A stretch of DNA of 64,000 nucleotides from Burkholderiales bacterium (GCA_019745565.1 JAIESW010000016.1:124001-188000); one strand, 5' to 3'; positions 25,808 to 36,172 are shown, counted from the stretch's first letter. Program-made: numbers and translations. Notes: generated from the letters alone by a model not told the origin.

Positions 25808-27319
25808 TCATGCGGCGGCCTCCGCGTCCTCTTCGCCGAACCACCGACGCACGGCGTTGCGCCCGGCCGCATCCAGATCGATGAACGTCTTGGTCCGTCG
25901 GTAAAGGAAGTCGTCGGCCGTGACGGCGTCTTCGCGCGACGAGGCGTGTCGGAGTTCCGCTTCGCAGATGCCGGGTGCGATCTCGCGCGAGAGCGACGGA
26001 CGCTGCCGGACCGCTTCGAACAGTTCGGCGGCGACGCTCCCATAGGTGGCGACCCAGCGCGAACGCAGCTTCGGGGCAAGGTACATGGGGCCGCTCGCTG
26101 CCAACGCCGCGTGGCGATCGATCGGAAGATCGCCGCCCGTGATCGGCTCGTGTGCCGTCCACGGTTTCCGGCGAAAGCCCAGCGCAGGTTCCAGCGCTGC
26201 CAGCACTCGCTCCGCGAGCACGCGATGCGTCGTCAACTTGCCGCCGAAGATAGTCACCAAAGCCGTCTTGCCGTGCGCTTCCACCTGCAGGCGGAAGTCG
26301 CGCGTGACCTTGGACGGGCGGTCGCTGCCGTCGTCCACGAGCGGACGCACGCCGGACCAGCTCCAGATCACGTCGCCCGCCGCGATCGGCCGGCGGAAGT
26401 AGCGGTTGTGCACACCGATCAGGTAGTCCCGTTCCTCCGGCGTGCATTGCGCGGCGGTGGGGTCGGCATCGTGCGGCACGTCGGTCGTGCCGATGATGCG
26501 GAAGCGACCGTCGAGCCACGGGATGACGAACACGACCCGGCCGTCGTCGTGCTGCAGCGTATAGGCCTCGGGCCGGGCGTCCGGGCGGGCGGCGACGACG
26601 ATGTGGCTGCCCCGCACGAGGCGCAGTCGCACCGGGGATGACGCACGACCCTCCACGCGCTGGAGCAGCCGGTCGGCCCAGGGCCCCGAGGCGTTCACCA
26701 CGGCGCGAGCGGTGACTGTGGTCAGCGTGCCGCGGTGCTGCAACTCGATGTGGAAACCTGCTTCGGTCGGCACCACGGCGATCGCCTCGCAGCGGTTGCG
26801 GATGTCGGCGCCACGCTGCCGTGCATCGAGCAACGTGCAGAGCGTGAGGCGCGCATCGTCGGTCCAGCAGTCGGGATAGTGGAGGATCGCGGTGGTGGCC
26901 TCGGTGCGCAACTCACCCAGCTCGGCGGTTGCCTCCGGTGTCAGACGGCCCGTGCCGGACAACCGATGCCTGCCGGCGAGCACGTCGTACAAGGTGAGTC
27001 CCAGGCTCACCATCCAGGCGGGGCGCGGCTGCGATTTCGTGATCGGCAGCAGGAAGCGCAGCGGCGCCACCAGATGGGGGGCGATCGCCAGCAGCGCCGC
27101 ACGCTCATGCAGCGATTCGCGAACGAGACGGAACTCCCCGTGCTCGAGATAGCGGATGCCGCCGTGCACGAGCTTGGACGACGCGGACGAGGTCGCGGCC
27201 GCGTAGTCGTCGCGTTCCGCCAGCAGCACGCGGTAGCCGCGGCCGGCCGCATCGCGCGCCACGCCGGCACCGTTGATGCCGCCGCCGATGACGACGATGT
27301 CATACGTCGGTGTGGTCAT
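25808..27319 (-). CDS. GlpD-family FAD-dependent (glycerol/polyol)-3-phosphate dehydrogenase
   Basis: This 503-residue flavoprotein has the dinucleotide motif IVVIGGGINGAGVARDAAGRG, DDYAAATSSASSKLVHGGIRYLE, VVNASGPWAD, VRGSHIV, IIGTTDVPHD, WSWSGVRPLV and FGGKLTTHR. These define the glycerol-3-phosphate dehydrogenase family, which also contains EryB (erythritol-phosphate dehydrogenase). It would donate electrons to quinone at the membrane. The neighbouring kinase is of XylB type, not glycerol kinase, so a longer polyol phosphate such as a tetritol phosphate is a reasonable alternative substrate. The ATG overlaps the kinase stop by 4 nt. Confidence 0.9.
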   Translation of the reverse strand: MTTPTYDIVVIGGGINGAGVARDAAGRGYRVLLAERDDYAAATSSASSKLVHGGIRYLEHGEFRLVRESLHERAALLAIAPHLVAPLRFLLPITKSQPRPAWMVSLGLTLYDVLAGRHRLSGTGRLTPEATAELGELRTEATTAILHYPDCWTDDARLTLCTLLDARQRGADIRNRCEAIAVVPTEAGFHIELQHRGTLTTVTARAVVNASGPWADRLLQRVEGRASSPVRLRLVRGSHIVVAARPDARPEAYTLQHDDGRVVFVIPWLDGRFRIIGTTDVPHDADPTAAQCTPEERDYLIGVHNRYFRRPIAAGDVIWSWSGVRPLVDDGSDRPSKVTRDFRLQVEAHGKTALVTIFGGKLTTHRVLAERVLAALEPALGFRRKPWTAHEPITGGDLPIDRHAALAASGPMYLAPKLRSRWVATYGSVAAELFEAVRQRPSLSREIAPGICEAELRHASSREDAVTADDFLYRRTKTFIDLDAAGRNAVRRWFGEEDAEAAA

Positions 27320-28779
27320 GGCTGGTCGTACATCGGCGCGAGTGCGTCGAACAGGCGGCGATAGCGGGCATAGGCGGCTTCGGCGGCCGCGCGGTCCGCC
27401 GCCCGCGGCTCGATCACGCTGAAGGGTCCGGCATCGGGTGTCGTCAGCCGTCCGCCGTTGGCCGCCTGGGCGGCAAGAGCCGCGGCACCCAGGGGCGATG
27501 TATCGGTCACCGCGCTGGTTTCCACGGGCAGGTTCGCGATCGTGGCGCGGATGCTTGCCCACAAGGTGCTCCGGGCGCCGCCGCCCACCAGGCGGATGGA
27601 TTGCACCGGTACGTCGAGCGATCGCAGGCGGTCCGCCACGTCGCGCATGGCGCAGGCGCAACCTTCGAGGACGGCACGCGCGAGTTCCGCCTTGCCGTGC
27701 TTGGCGGTCATGCCGTGGAAGGTGCCTCGAGCGTTGGCGATCCAGCGCGGTGCCATGGCCCCCGACAGTGCCGGGAGGAAAGTGACGCCGTCGGAGCCCA
27801 TCGGTGCGGTCGCTGCGAGCTGCGACAGTGCCTGTGGCGATTCCACGGAGAAGAGGTCGCAGAACCACGTGACCGCACCACCGGACAGCCAGCCCGGGTT
27901 GCTGATGTAGGAGCGGCCGCCGAACCACCCGTGGGTCTCCACGAGCGCACCGTCGTCGATGACGGGTGTATCGGAAACCGCGCCGAGCGCCTCGGCCGTG
28001 CCGAGGGAACAGGCAAGGCGGCCCGGATCGAGCACGCCGGCGCCCAGCGGATTGGAGAAATCGTCGCCGGTGCCGACGGCGACCGGCGTTCCCGCGGAAA
28101 GCCCGGCGAGTGCGGCGCCCGCGGCGTGCAATCGGCCCGCGACGTTGCCGGCCTCGTCGACGCGCGGCAGGCGTGCCGCATCGATGGCGAAGGCGTCGAG
28201 CAGCTGCGGATCGAAGGTTCTGGTCCGCACGTTGTAGAGCATGGTGGTCGACGCGATGCCGTGATCGAACACGCGCTCGCCGGTGAGGCGTTCGACCAGG
28301 TACGACGTCGGCTGATGCCAGGTGCGCGCCCGGGAGGCGTTGGCATCGTTGCGTTCGAACCAGCGGATCTTTGCTGCCATGTGGCTCGCGTCCAGCACCA
28401 GGCCCGCACGCTGCCGGACGAGGTCGGCAGCGATGTCGTCGATCTCGCGGGCGGCGCGGCGATCCATCCACACGATGCACGGCGCCAGGGCGTGGCCCGC
28501 CGCATCGGTGGGAATGCAGCCGTCGAGTTGGCCCGCGATGCCGAGGGCCCGCACCGCCTGCGGTGTGATGCGGGCCTGCTCCAGCGCGCGCCCGATCGCC
28601 GGGCCGAGCGCGTCGGTCCAGAGCTGCGGGTCCTGCTCGGCCCAGCCCGCTTGCGGAAAGTGGGGGCGGTAGCCGACGGAGGCGGAGCCGATCACGCGCA
28701 ACTCGTCGTCGGTGACGATCGCCTTCAGGCTCTGGGTGCCGATGTCGACGCCGACGAAGGCCAAATCACTCACCACCAC
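27316..28779 (-). CDS. FGGY-family carbohydrate/polyol kinase (xylulokinase-like)
   Basis: This 487-residue sugar kinase has the phosphate-1 loop GVDIGTQSLKAIV, IAGQLDGCIP, IVWMDRRAAREID, the substrate-contact GTGDDFSNPLGAG with catalytic Asp, the ATP-site SLGTAEALG, and the C-terminal VGGGARSTLWASIRA. The GTQSLKA loop is as in xylulokinases. Glycerol kinases have GTTSSR. It should phosphorylate a ketose or polyol whose product is then oxidised by the GlpD-like enzyme. The start is GTG at 28779, or the GTG one codon later. It overlaps the next gene, which supports a polycistronic message. Confidence 0.88.
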   Translation of the reverse strand: MVVSDLAFVGVDIGTQSLKAIVTDDELRVIGSASVGYRPHFPQAGWAEQDPQLWTDALGPAIGRALEQARITPQAVRALGIAGQLDGCIPTDAAGHALAPCIVWMDRRAAREIDDIAADLVRQRAGLVLDASHMAAKIRWFERNDANASRARTWHQPTSYLVERLTGERVFDHGIASTTMLYNVRTRTFDPQLLDAFAIDAARLPRVDEAGNVAGRLHAAGAALAGLSAGTPVAVGTGDDFSNPLGAGVLDPGRLACSLGTAEALGAVSDTPVIDDGALVETHGWFGGRSYISNPGWLSGGAVTWFCDLFSVESPQALSQLAATAPMGSDGVTFLPALSGAMAPRWIANARGTFHGMTAKHGKAELARAVLEGCACAMRDVADRLRSLDVPVQSIRLVGGGARSTLWASIRATIANLPVETSAVTDTSPLGAAALAAQAANGGRLTTPDAGPFSVIEPRAADRAAAEAAYARYRRLFDALAPMYDQP

Positions 28780-28886
28780 TCAAGATACGCCGAAGGGCCG
28801 TGCGCCCCAGCTGCGCTGGACGCTGCCCAAGCGCGGCCGCTGACACCTCAGCCCGCGCCGGGCCTGCCACCGGCCGGAGCGTCACG

Positions 28887-29582
28887 TCAGGCGGCCTCGC
28901 CGAGGCGCAGGCGCACGCTGTCGGCCATCACGTCGGCGAGCTGCGAGATGACCGAGCCTTTCTGCGGGCTGTAGGTGCCGGAGAAGATGGCCGAGCCGAT
29001 GGTGAAGGCATCGGCACCGGCCGCCGCGATGGCGCGCATGCGGTCCATGGTGTCGATGCTGCCGGCGACCACCAGCCGTCCTTGCGGTCCCAGACCGCGC
29101 CGCGCAGCACGCACCAGCTCGATCGGATCGGCATCGGTGGCGCGATAGGCGAGCAGGTCGGCGCCGGCGCAGCCCTGCGCCATGAATGCGCTGCATTGGC
29201 GTTCGACCTCGTCGACCCCGCCGGCGAGTTTCGTGGGATGGCCGAACGGCGTGCCCGGAAACGGGTAGTAACCGATGTTCGTGCCTGCCACGATCTCGAG
29301 AATCTCCTGCGCCTGGGTGCCGCCGAGCAGGCAATCTACACCGATACGCCGTGCCGTCTCGGCCGATTTCAGGCAGGCTTCCGGTGAAGTGCTGACCACT
29401 TCCATGTAGACCTTCCCGCCGCTGGCACGGATGCGCTCCGTCAGGCGGTGCAACACCGTCTCGCTCACGCCGACATCCTTGAAGCCCACGTGACGCAGTC
29501 CGAGCGGGCGGATCAGGTCGAACAGTTCGAGGCAGTCTTCGATGGTCCGGTCCTGCCGGGTCAGCATGAAGATGAAGTCCAT
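28887..29582 (-). CDS. TIM-barrel phosphate-binding protein of unknown function
   Basis: This 231-residue protein looks like a ribulose-phosphate-binding-barrel member. Features are MDFIFMLTRQDRT, LRHVGFKDVG, YMEVVST, DCLLGGT, GADLLAYRA, and the C-terminal phosphate site made by LVVAGSID and DAFTIGSAIF. Related folds include HisA, NanE and KGPDC. The exact reaction is not recognisable. The ATG at 29582 is chosen for its GGAGGAA ribosome site; an upstream GTG-type extension is unlike any family. It begins the catabolic operon, divergent from the ABC transporter, so it may isomerise or cleave the keto-sugar phosphate produced there. Confidence 0.75.
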   Translation of the reverse strand: MDFIFMLTRQDRTIEDCLELFDLIRPLGLRHVGFKDVGVSETVLHRLTERIRASGGKVYMEVVSTSPEACLKSAETARRIGVDCLLGGTQAQEILEIVAGTNIGYYPFPGTPFGHPTKLAGGVDEVERQCSAFMAQGCAGADLLAYRATDADPIELVRAARRGLGPQGRLVVAGSIDTMDRMRAIAAAGADAFTIGSAIFSGTYSPQKGSVISQLADVMADSVRLRLGEAA

Positions 29583-29764
29583 CGTCGGGTTCCTCCGGCC
29601 CTGTCCGGCGTGCCTCGAGGCGGCATGCCTGGTGGTTGGATCGATGTTGTAACTCACACAAAATGGCTTTGCAAGTTCCAAGCCGGTATGACAGGATCGC
29701 GGTGCGCGGCGGCTCTCCGGGCAGCCCGTACCGACGCTTTCTTTTCATGGGAGGGAGAAGAGAA

Positions 29765-31135
29765 ATGGGACGGATGAACGGGTGGTTGCGCGGATTGGCG
29801 GTCGTGGTCGCGCTGTGGCAAGTCCCACATTCTCATGCCTGGACACTGGAGGAGGCTGCCAAGCCCTACAAGGGCGTGACCGTGCGCACCATCGGCGAGG
29901 CGCTGCCGCCGCTGGAGGCCATGAAGGCCATGGCGCCCGAGTTCACCAAGCGCACCGGCATCAAGGTCGAGATCGAGATGTACGAGCACTCCGAGGCCGT
30001 GAACAAGGTCATGCTCGATCTCAACAGCAAGCGTGCCCGCTACGACTTCATCCTTCAGCCCCATCGCGAACTGGGCAAGTTCGTCGCGAACAAGCATCTA
30101 CAGCCGATCGATCGCTTCCTCGACGATCCGAAGCTGCGCGACCCGTCCTTCGAACCCGCTAAGGTGCTCTATCCGGGCCTGTGGAAGGAGATCTCCTGGT
30201 ACCAGGGCAAGGTCTACGGTTTTCCGTTCACCGCGCTCACCATGTATGCGTGGTATCGCAACGACCTGCTGAACGATCCGAAGGAGCGCGCCGGCTTCAA
30301 GGCGAAGTACGGCTACGATCTGCAGCCGGCGCGTGACTGGAAGCAGTACCGCGATCTCGCCGAGTGGTTCACGCGGCCCGACAAGGGCCTCTACGGAACC
30401 GCGCTCCAGGGCAAGCGCCACGAAGCGCTGTGGTACGAGTGGCTCAATTTCCTCTACTCGTTCGGCGGCGATGTGCTGGACGTCAAGGCCGGCTCCGATT
30501 GCGGGCCGGTCATCGTCAACAGCCCCGAGGCCATCGAGTCGCTCGAGTACTACAAGAGTCTCGTGAAGTTCTCGCCGCCCGACACGCTCAACTATTTCTG
30601 GGACGACGTGATGGCCCTCATGCAGCAGGGCAAAGTCTTCGAACTCATCATGTGGAACGATGCGACCTACGCGGTGGCCGAGGACAAGGAAGCCTCCACC
30701 GTCGCCGGCAAGATGGCGTTCGACCTGGTGCCCCAGGGGAAGGGCGGCAAGGTGGGTCAGGTGGAGGGGTGGAGCTACCTGATTCCCGCCTCGGCCAAGA
30801 ACCAGGCCGCGGCGTATCTCTTCATCCAGTGGATGATGGCGTACGATCAGCAACTGAAGCAGCATCTGAACGGCGGAGCCAGCGCACGGCCCGACGTCTA
30901 CGCCTCCAAGGATGTCCAGAAGCTCGCCTATGCCAAGGCGTCGATGCAGACCAATGAAGTGGCCAAGCCGAAGGCCACGCTGCCGCAATCGGGCGAGATG
31001 ACGGACATCCTCGTGCGCGAGATCTCCACCTTCCTGGTGGGTCAGAAGACCGCCAAGGCCGCGCTCGACACATCGGCGAAGGACATCTCCAAGCTCCTGG
31101 GCAAGTGCGCGCCGCTCAAGTATCCCGTCAAGTGA
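29765..31135 (+). CDS. Carbohydrate/polyol ABC transporter, periplasmic substrate-binding protein
   Basis: This 456-residue family 1 extracellular solute-binding protein has a Sec signal peptide (WLRGLAVVVALW, cleavage near SHAW). The mature sequence shows TGIKVEIEMYEH, YDFILQPHRELG, GFPFTALTMYAWYRNDLL, GKVFELIMWNDATYAVAED and GQVEGWSYLIPA, typical of sugar and polyol binding proteins of the UgpB/SorB kind. No lipobox is present. A GGAGGGAGAAG ribosome site precedes the ATG; a second ATG three codons later is an alternative start. It is first in the plus-strand transporter operon and divergent from the catabolic genes, so substrate and pathway are probably matched. Confidence 0.9.
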   Translation: MGRMNGWLRGLAVVVALWQVPHSHAWTLEEAAKPYKGVTVRTIGEALPPLEAMKAMAPEFTKRTGIKVEIEMYEHSEAVNKVMLDLNSKRARYDFILQPHRELGKFVANKHLQPIDRFLDDPKLRDPSFEPAKVLYPGLWKEISWYQGKVYGFPFTALTMYAWYRNDLLNDPKERAGFKAKYGYDLQPARDWKQYRDLAEWFTRPDKGLYGTALQGKRHEALWYEWLNFLYSFGGDVLDVKAGSDCGPVIVNSPEAIESLEYYKSLVKFSPPDTLNYFWDDVMALMQQGKVFELIMWNDATYAVAEDKEASTVAGKMAFDLVPQGKGGKVGQVEGWSYLIPASAKNQAAAYLFIQWMMAYDQQLKQHLNGGASARPDVYASKDVQKLAYAKASMQTNEVAKPKATLPQSGEMTDILVREISTFLVGQKTAKAALDTSAKDISKLLGKCAPLKYPVK

Positions 31136-31154
31136 CGGCCTGCCGGGAGCGCCA

Positions 31155-32083
31155 TTGCAGGGGGTAGACACGGGCGGCACCCGCGGTCGACTGTTGTTCG
31201 ATCGGGGAACCGCCTGGTTCCTCCTGGCGCCGGCCGCGGTGCTGGTGGTGATCTTCCTGGTGGGGCCGTTCTACTACATGACGTGGACGGCCTTCACCGA
31301 TCTGTCGTTCGCGAACCCGGATCAGCACGGCGCGTTCATCGGTTTCGACAACTTCCGCCGCCTGATGCGCGAGGACGACATCTTCTGGTCGAGCTTCGGA
31401 CGCACGCTGCATTTCGTCGTGGCCAGCGTCGGCCTCGAGTTCGTGCTGGGTTTTGCGCTCGCGCTGCTCATCCATCGCAGCGTCCGCTCGACCCGTGTCG
31501 TCCTGACGCTCCTGCTGATACCGATGATGCTTGCGCCGGTGGCGGTGGGACTGTTGTGGAAGCTCCTGCTGCAGGGCGACTTCGGCATGGTCACGCACTA
31601 CCTGCGCAGCGTGGGGCTGCTGGCTCGCGACGCAGCGATCTTCTCCGACCCGTCGCTGGTGATGCCGGCCATCGTCGCCATCGACGTGTGGCAATGGACG
31701 CCGTTCGTGACGCTGGTGGTGCTGGCCGGCCTCATGAGCCTGCCGCGCGAGCCCTTCGAAGCGGCCACCATGGACGGGGCCGGTCCGTGGCGGCAGTTCG
31801 TCGACGTGCTGCTGCCGCTCATGCGCCCCATCATCGCGCTGGTGCTGCTGCTGCGCGGCATCGACGCGTTCAAGGAGTTCGACAAGGTCTTCATCCTCAC
31901 TGGCGGCGGACCGGGAACGGTGAGCGAACTGCTGTCGATCTACGCATACCGCGTCAATTTCAAGAACTGGGACATCGGCTACGGCGCCGCCGTGGCGTTC
32001 ATGGTGTATCTGGTGGTCGTCATCCTGTGTTCGATCTTCTACAAGGCGGTCTACTGGAAGCCCTCCGGCGAAAGGGTCGCGGC

Positions 32084-32087
<4 letters not shown>
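31155..32087 (+). CDS. Carbohydrate ABC transporter permease, MalF type
   Basis: This 310-residue membrane protein has six predicted helices, the first at WFLLAPAAVLVVIFLVGPF. The cytoplasmic EAA loop is EAATMDGAGPWRQFVDVLLPL, which docks the ATPase. VFILTGGGPG is typical of MalF-type sugar permeases. The start is TTG at 31155, with GGGAG 5 nt upstream and no better start codon before the first helix. It overlaps the second permease by 4 nt (ATGA). Confidence 0.92.
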
Positions 32088-32908
<821 letters not shown>

Positions 32909-32917
32909 TATGACGAT

Positions 32918-32990
32918 CCCCCCGATAGGCCTGCGGCCTCTCCCCCAGAGGGGGCCAGCCCCCTTGTGGGCTGAGGCCGGACACAGACAG
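32918..32990. repeat. GC-rich intergenic repeat, second family, copy 2 (inverted)
   Basis: Read on the minus strand, this spacer contains GGGCTGGCCCCC, GGGGGAGAGGCCGC and AGGCCTATCGGGGGG, matching the spacer at about 3510-3557. The remaining part (32980-33055) holds further short dyads such as CAGACAGTCC/GGACTGTCTG and GCCATCGCCC/GGGCGATGGC. It interrupts the transporter operon between the second permease and the ATPase. Confidence 0.7.
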
Positions 32991-33058
32991 TCCCTGCGGA
33001 CTGTCTGTGCCTACCGAAGGCCATCGCCCTCCGGGCGATGGCAGGCCGGCGAGGGCTG

Positions 33059-34114
33059 ATGGGCGTAGCACTACGCGGCATCCGCCGCACGTTCCCCGAC
33101 GGCACGGTTGCCTTGCACGGCCTCGATCTCGCTTTCGAGCAGGGGGAGTTCATCGTGCTGCTGGGTCCTTCGGGCTCCGGCAAGACCACGGCTTGCCGCA
33201 TGCTCGCGGGGCTCGACGTGCCGAGCGCCGGAACCATCGAGATCGACGGGCGCGACGTGACATCGTTGCCGCCGCGCCTGCGCGGCATGGGCATGGTGTT
33301 CCAGAACTATGCGCTGTATGCGCACAAGTCCGTGTTCGAGAACATCGCGTATCCGCTGCGGGTGCGGAAGTTCGCCGGCGATGCGATCCGGTCCAAGGTG
33401 CAGGCGATCGCCGCGATGCTGCGCATCGAACCCTATCTGCATCGCAAGCCCGCGGAGCTTTCGGGCGGTCAGGCGCAGAGGGTCGCGGTGGCGCGGGCGC
33501 TGGTCTGGGAGCCGGCAATCTGTCTCATGGACGAGCCGCTGTCCAACCTCGACGCGTTGCTGCGCCTGCAACTGCGCACCGAGTTGAAACGGCTACATCG
33601 GGATCTGCGCAAGACCTTCGTGTTCGTGACCCACGACCAGGAGGAGGCGATGACGCTCGGCACGCGCATCGCAGTGTTGCGCGACGGCCGCCTCGAGCAG
33701 TTCGAGGCCCCGCGCGACATCTATCGCCGGCCCGCGAGCCGGTTCGTCGCCGAATTCATCGGACGCCCCGCGATGAACACTTTGGACGGTGAAGTCCGCG
33801 ATCGCCGGTTCCACGCACCGGGCCTGTCGATTCCCGTCGGCGAACGATCTTCGGGCCCCGTCGTGCTCGGCATCCGCCCCGAGCAGATCGAGATCGTACC
33901 CGCCGGCACGGAAGGGGCGGTGCCGCTGGTGCTCGACGTGTGCGAGCCGGTGGAGCCGGATGTCCTGTGGTTCCTGCGGGCCGGCGACCGCTCGCTGATC
34001 GTCCGCGGTACCCATGACGACGCGACGGCGGAATCGGGCCGGACATTGCACGTCCGGTTTCCGGTCGCGGCGCTGCATTGGTTCGATCCCGCAACCGGCG
34101 CGCGGCGCCCGTGA
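33059..34114 (+). CDS. Carbohydrate ABC transporter ATP-binding protein, MalK/UgpC type
   Basis: This 351-residue ATPase has Walker A GPSGSGKTT, Q-loop VFQNYALYAHKSVFENIAY, signature ELSGGQAQRVAVARAL, Walker B ICLMDEPLSNLD and H-loop FVTHDQEEAM. A C-terminal TOBE/OB regulatory domain begins near VLGIRPEQIEIV. The start at 33059 has GAGGG 4 nt upstream; an ATG seven codons earlier is an alternative. It energises the two permeases upstream and ends overlapping the 53-residue membrane protein gene (GTGA). Confidence 0.92.
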   Translation: MGVALRGIRRTFPDGTVALHGLDLAFEQGEFIVLLGPSGSGKTTACRMLAGLDVPSAGTIEIDGRDVTSLPPRLRGMGMVFQNYALYAHKSVFENIAYPLRVRKFAGDAIRSKVQAIAAMLRIEPYLHRKPAELSGGQAQRVAVARALVWEPAICLMDEPLSNLDALLRLQLRTELKRLHRDLRKTFVFVTHDQEEAMTLGTRIAVLRDGRLEQFEAPRDIYRRPASRFVAEFIGRPAMNTLDGEVRDRRFHAPGLSIPVGERSSGPVVLGIRPEQIEIVPAGTEGAVPLVLDVCEPVEPDVLWFLRAGDRSLIVRGTHDDATAESGRTLHVRFPVAALHWFDPATGARRP

Positions 34115-34272
34115 ACCTGCCCGGCTTCGTGCCGCTGTTGGCGGCGATCGCAGTGTGGTGGGCCTTCGCTCGCTGGAACCGGCGGCGCCGGTGGTTTTCC
34201 ACCGGCGAGGTGATCTTCTGGGACGCGATCCTGTTGTGCGTGTTCCAGCTCGCGTGGCTGCGGTACTTCTGA
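34111..34272 (+). CDS. 53-residue two-helix membrane protein coupled to the ABC transporter
   Basis: This small protein starts at a GTG that overlaps the ATPase stop as GTGA. It has one hydrophobic segment (FVPLLAAIAVWWAFA), a very basic linker (RWNRRRRWF), and a second segment (VIFWDAILLCVFQLAWL). The layout is two membrane helices with a positive cytoplasmic loop. Some polyol and glycerol ABC operons carry a small membrane protein of unknown role (GlpU type), but I see no specific similarity. The overlap makes it likely to be made with the ATPase and to be a transporter accessory. Confidence 0.65.
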   Translation: MNLPGFVPLLAAIAVWWAFARWNRRRRWFSTGEVIFWDAILLCVFQLAWLRYF

Positions 34273-34278
34273 CGCGGA

Positions 34279-34932
34279 TCAGAACCCTTCGATGAACGTC
34301 CGGGCCAGGGGGATCCAGAGGCTGCCCAGGCGGAACAGGATGCCGGGCAGCAACACCGATGCGATGACGATGCCGATGTGCGGTGCGGTGTTGCGCTTCT
34401 CGAGGGCGGAGCGATAGGCGATGACGACGGGGGCGAGCATCGAAGCGTAGGTGAGGTGCAGCACCGGACCGAATACCAGGAGGTCGCTCACGGCGCCTGC
34501 GTACGCCATCTTCCATAGCGCCAGACTGTGATCGAACAGGGCGAGCGTCCCGCAGAGGAAGAAGAGCGCCACCGGATGCCACCGGCCGCGCGCCAGCAAC
34601 CAGACCCATGCGAGGTAGGCGCCGGCGAAGCTGCCGATCCACAGGAAGCCGTTGACCAGCAGATTCGGATGCAGGTCGCCGCGCGCGAGCAGCGCGAGCG
34701 GTTCACCGACAAAAGCCGTGTACACCGTGCCGATCAGCACCAGGTGCACGGCGGTGGCTGCGGCACGGCGTGGCCGCAACACGGCGGGCTTCCACAATAG
34801 CAAGAGCGCGAGTGCGTACAGCACGAGATGCCACCCGTAGTGCCAGTCCGACGACAGCAGGAGCGCATAGGCACCGATGCACCAGACGGCGTAGAGCGCG
34901 ACCGGTGCGCGGCTCCGCCAGCGTGCGTCCAT
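34279..34932 (-). CDS. Multi-pass membrane protein of unknown function
   Basis: This 217-residue protein starts MDARWRSRAPVALYAVW and has about six predicted helices (e.g. LVLYALALLLLW, TAVHLVLIGTVYTAF, SDLLVFGPVLHLTYASML). Charged residues between helices include HPNLLVNGF and DHSLALWKM. I do not recognise the family. It lies 16 nt after the CoA-transferase gene on the same strand, so it may be co-transcribed with it. It converges with the ABC transporter operon. Confidence 0.7.
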   Translation of the reverse strand: MDARWRSRAPVALYAVWCIGAYALLLSSDWHYGWHLVLYALALLLLWKPAVLRPRRAAATAVHLVLIGTVYTAFVGEPLALLARGDLHPNLLVNGFLWIGSFAGAYLAWVWLLARGRWHPVALFFLCGTLALFDHSLALWKMAYAGAVSDLLVFGPVLHLTYASMLAPVVIAYRSALEKRNTAPHIGIVIASVLLPGILFRLGSLWIPLARTFIEGF

Positions 34933-34948
34933 CACCCGTGTCGTGGCT

Positions 34949-36166
34949 TCAGACCACGCCCTGCGCGCGCAAGGCGGCGATCGCCTGTTCGTCGAGGCCG
35001 ATGCCGGCGAGGACCTCGTCGGTGTGCTGGCCGAGCAGCGGCGGTGCGGAACGGTGTTCGACCGGTGTGCGCGACAGCTTGATCGGGCTCGCCACCAGCG
35101 GCACCTTGCCGGCAGTGGGATGCGGCAGTTCGATGCGCATGCCGCGATGCTGCACGTGCGGATCGTCGAATACCTGGGCGATGTCGTTGATGGGTCCGCA
35201 CGGCACCCCCGCGGCTTCCAGGGCCTCGCTCCAGAAGTGCATGGGCTTGCGGCCAATGCGCTCGGCGAGCAGCGGCACGAGGATCGACCGATGCTTCACG
35301 CGCGCCGGATTGGTCGCGAAGCGCGGATCCGTCGCGAGCTCCGGGGCCTCGGCGATCTCGCACAGCCGGGTGAACTGACCGTCGTTGCCCACGGCGACGA
35401 TGATGTGACCGTCCGAGGCCGCGAAGGTCTGGTAGGGCACGATGTTCGGATGAGCGTTGCCGGCCCGCGCCGGCGGCTTGCCCGAGGCGAGATAGTTCAT
35501 CGCCATGTTTGCGGTCATCGCGACCTGGGTATCGAGCAGCGCCATGTCCACGTGCTGGCCGAGGCCGCTCTTCTCGCGTTCCGCCAATGCTGCGAGCACG
35601 GCGATGGTCGCGTACATACCCGTCATCAGGTCGGAGACGGCCACGCCCACCTTCTGCGGCCCGCCGCCGGGGAGATCGTCGCGCTCGCCGGTGATGCTCA
35701 TCAGGCCGCCGAGCCCCTGGATGATGAAGTCGTAGCCGGCGCGCGGCGCATACGGGCCGGTCTGTCCGAAGCCGGTCACGGAGCAATAGACGAGTCGCGG
35801 ATTGAGCTTGGCGAGGCTCGCGTAGTCCAGGCCGTACTGCCGCAGGCCGCCCACCTTGTAGTTCTCGAGCAGCACATCGGCGCCTTGCGCCAGGCGCTTC
35901 ACGATGTCCTGACCTGCCGGCCTCGAGATGTCGAGCGTGATCGACTTCTTGCCGCGGTTCGCCGCCATGAAGTAGGCCGCCTCGCGCGTGTCGTTCCCGG
36001 CCTGATCCTTCATCCACGGCGGACCCCAGCTGCGGGTGTCGTCGCCGGCGCCGGGGCGTTCCACCTTGACCACGTCGGCGCCCAGATCCGCGAGGATCTG
36101 GCCGCACCACGGAGCGGCGAGGACGCGCGAGAGGTCGAGGACCTTGAGGTGGTCGAGGGCCCCCAC
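34949..36166 (-). CDS. Class III (CaiB/BaiF) CoA-transferase
   Basis: This 405-residue family III CoA-transferase has LKVLDLSRVLAAPWCGQILADLGADV, KVERPGAGDDTR, ANRGKKSITLD, ENYKVGGL, GFGQTGPYA and the catalytic aspartate in VAVSDLMTGMYA. The C-terminal signature VPCGPIND is present. It transfers CoA between carboxylates. Directly downstream of glutaryl-CoA dehydrogenase it probably activates glutarate (succinyl-CoA:glutarate CoA-transferase type), as in many beta- and gammaproteobacteria and mitochondria. The start is GTG at 36166. Confidence 0.9.
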   Translation of the reverse strand: MGALDHLKVLDLSRVLAAPWCGQILADLGADVVKVERPGAGDDTRSWGPPWMKDQAGNDTREAAYFMAANRGKKSITLDISRPAGQDIVKRLAQGADVLLENYKVGGLRQYGLDYASLAKLNPRLVYCSVTGFGQTGPYAPRAGYDFIIQGLGGLMSITGERDDLPGGGPQKVGVAVSDLMTGMYATIAVLAALAEREKSGLGQHVDMALLDTQVAMTANMAMNYLASGKPPARAGNAHPNIVPYQTFAASDGHIIVAVGNDGQFTRLCEIAEAPELATDPRFATNPARVKHRSILVPLLAERIGRKPMHFWSEALEAAGVPCGPINDIAQVFDDPHVQHRGMRIELPHPTAGKVPLVASPIKLSRTPVEHRSAPPLLGQHTDEVLAGIGLDEQAIAALRAQGVV

Positions 36167-36172
36167 GCGGTG

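Noticed and set aside
29650..29700. Sigma-54 promoter before the ABC binding-protein gene (TGGCTTTGCA)
   Set aside because: The GG and GC elements do not have the required 10-nt spacing.
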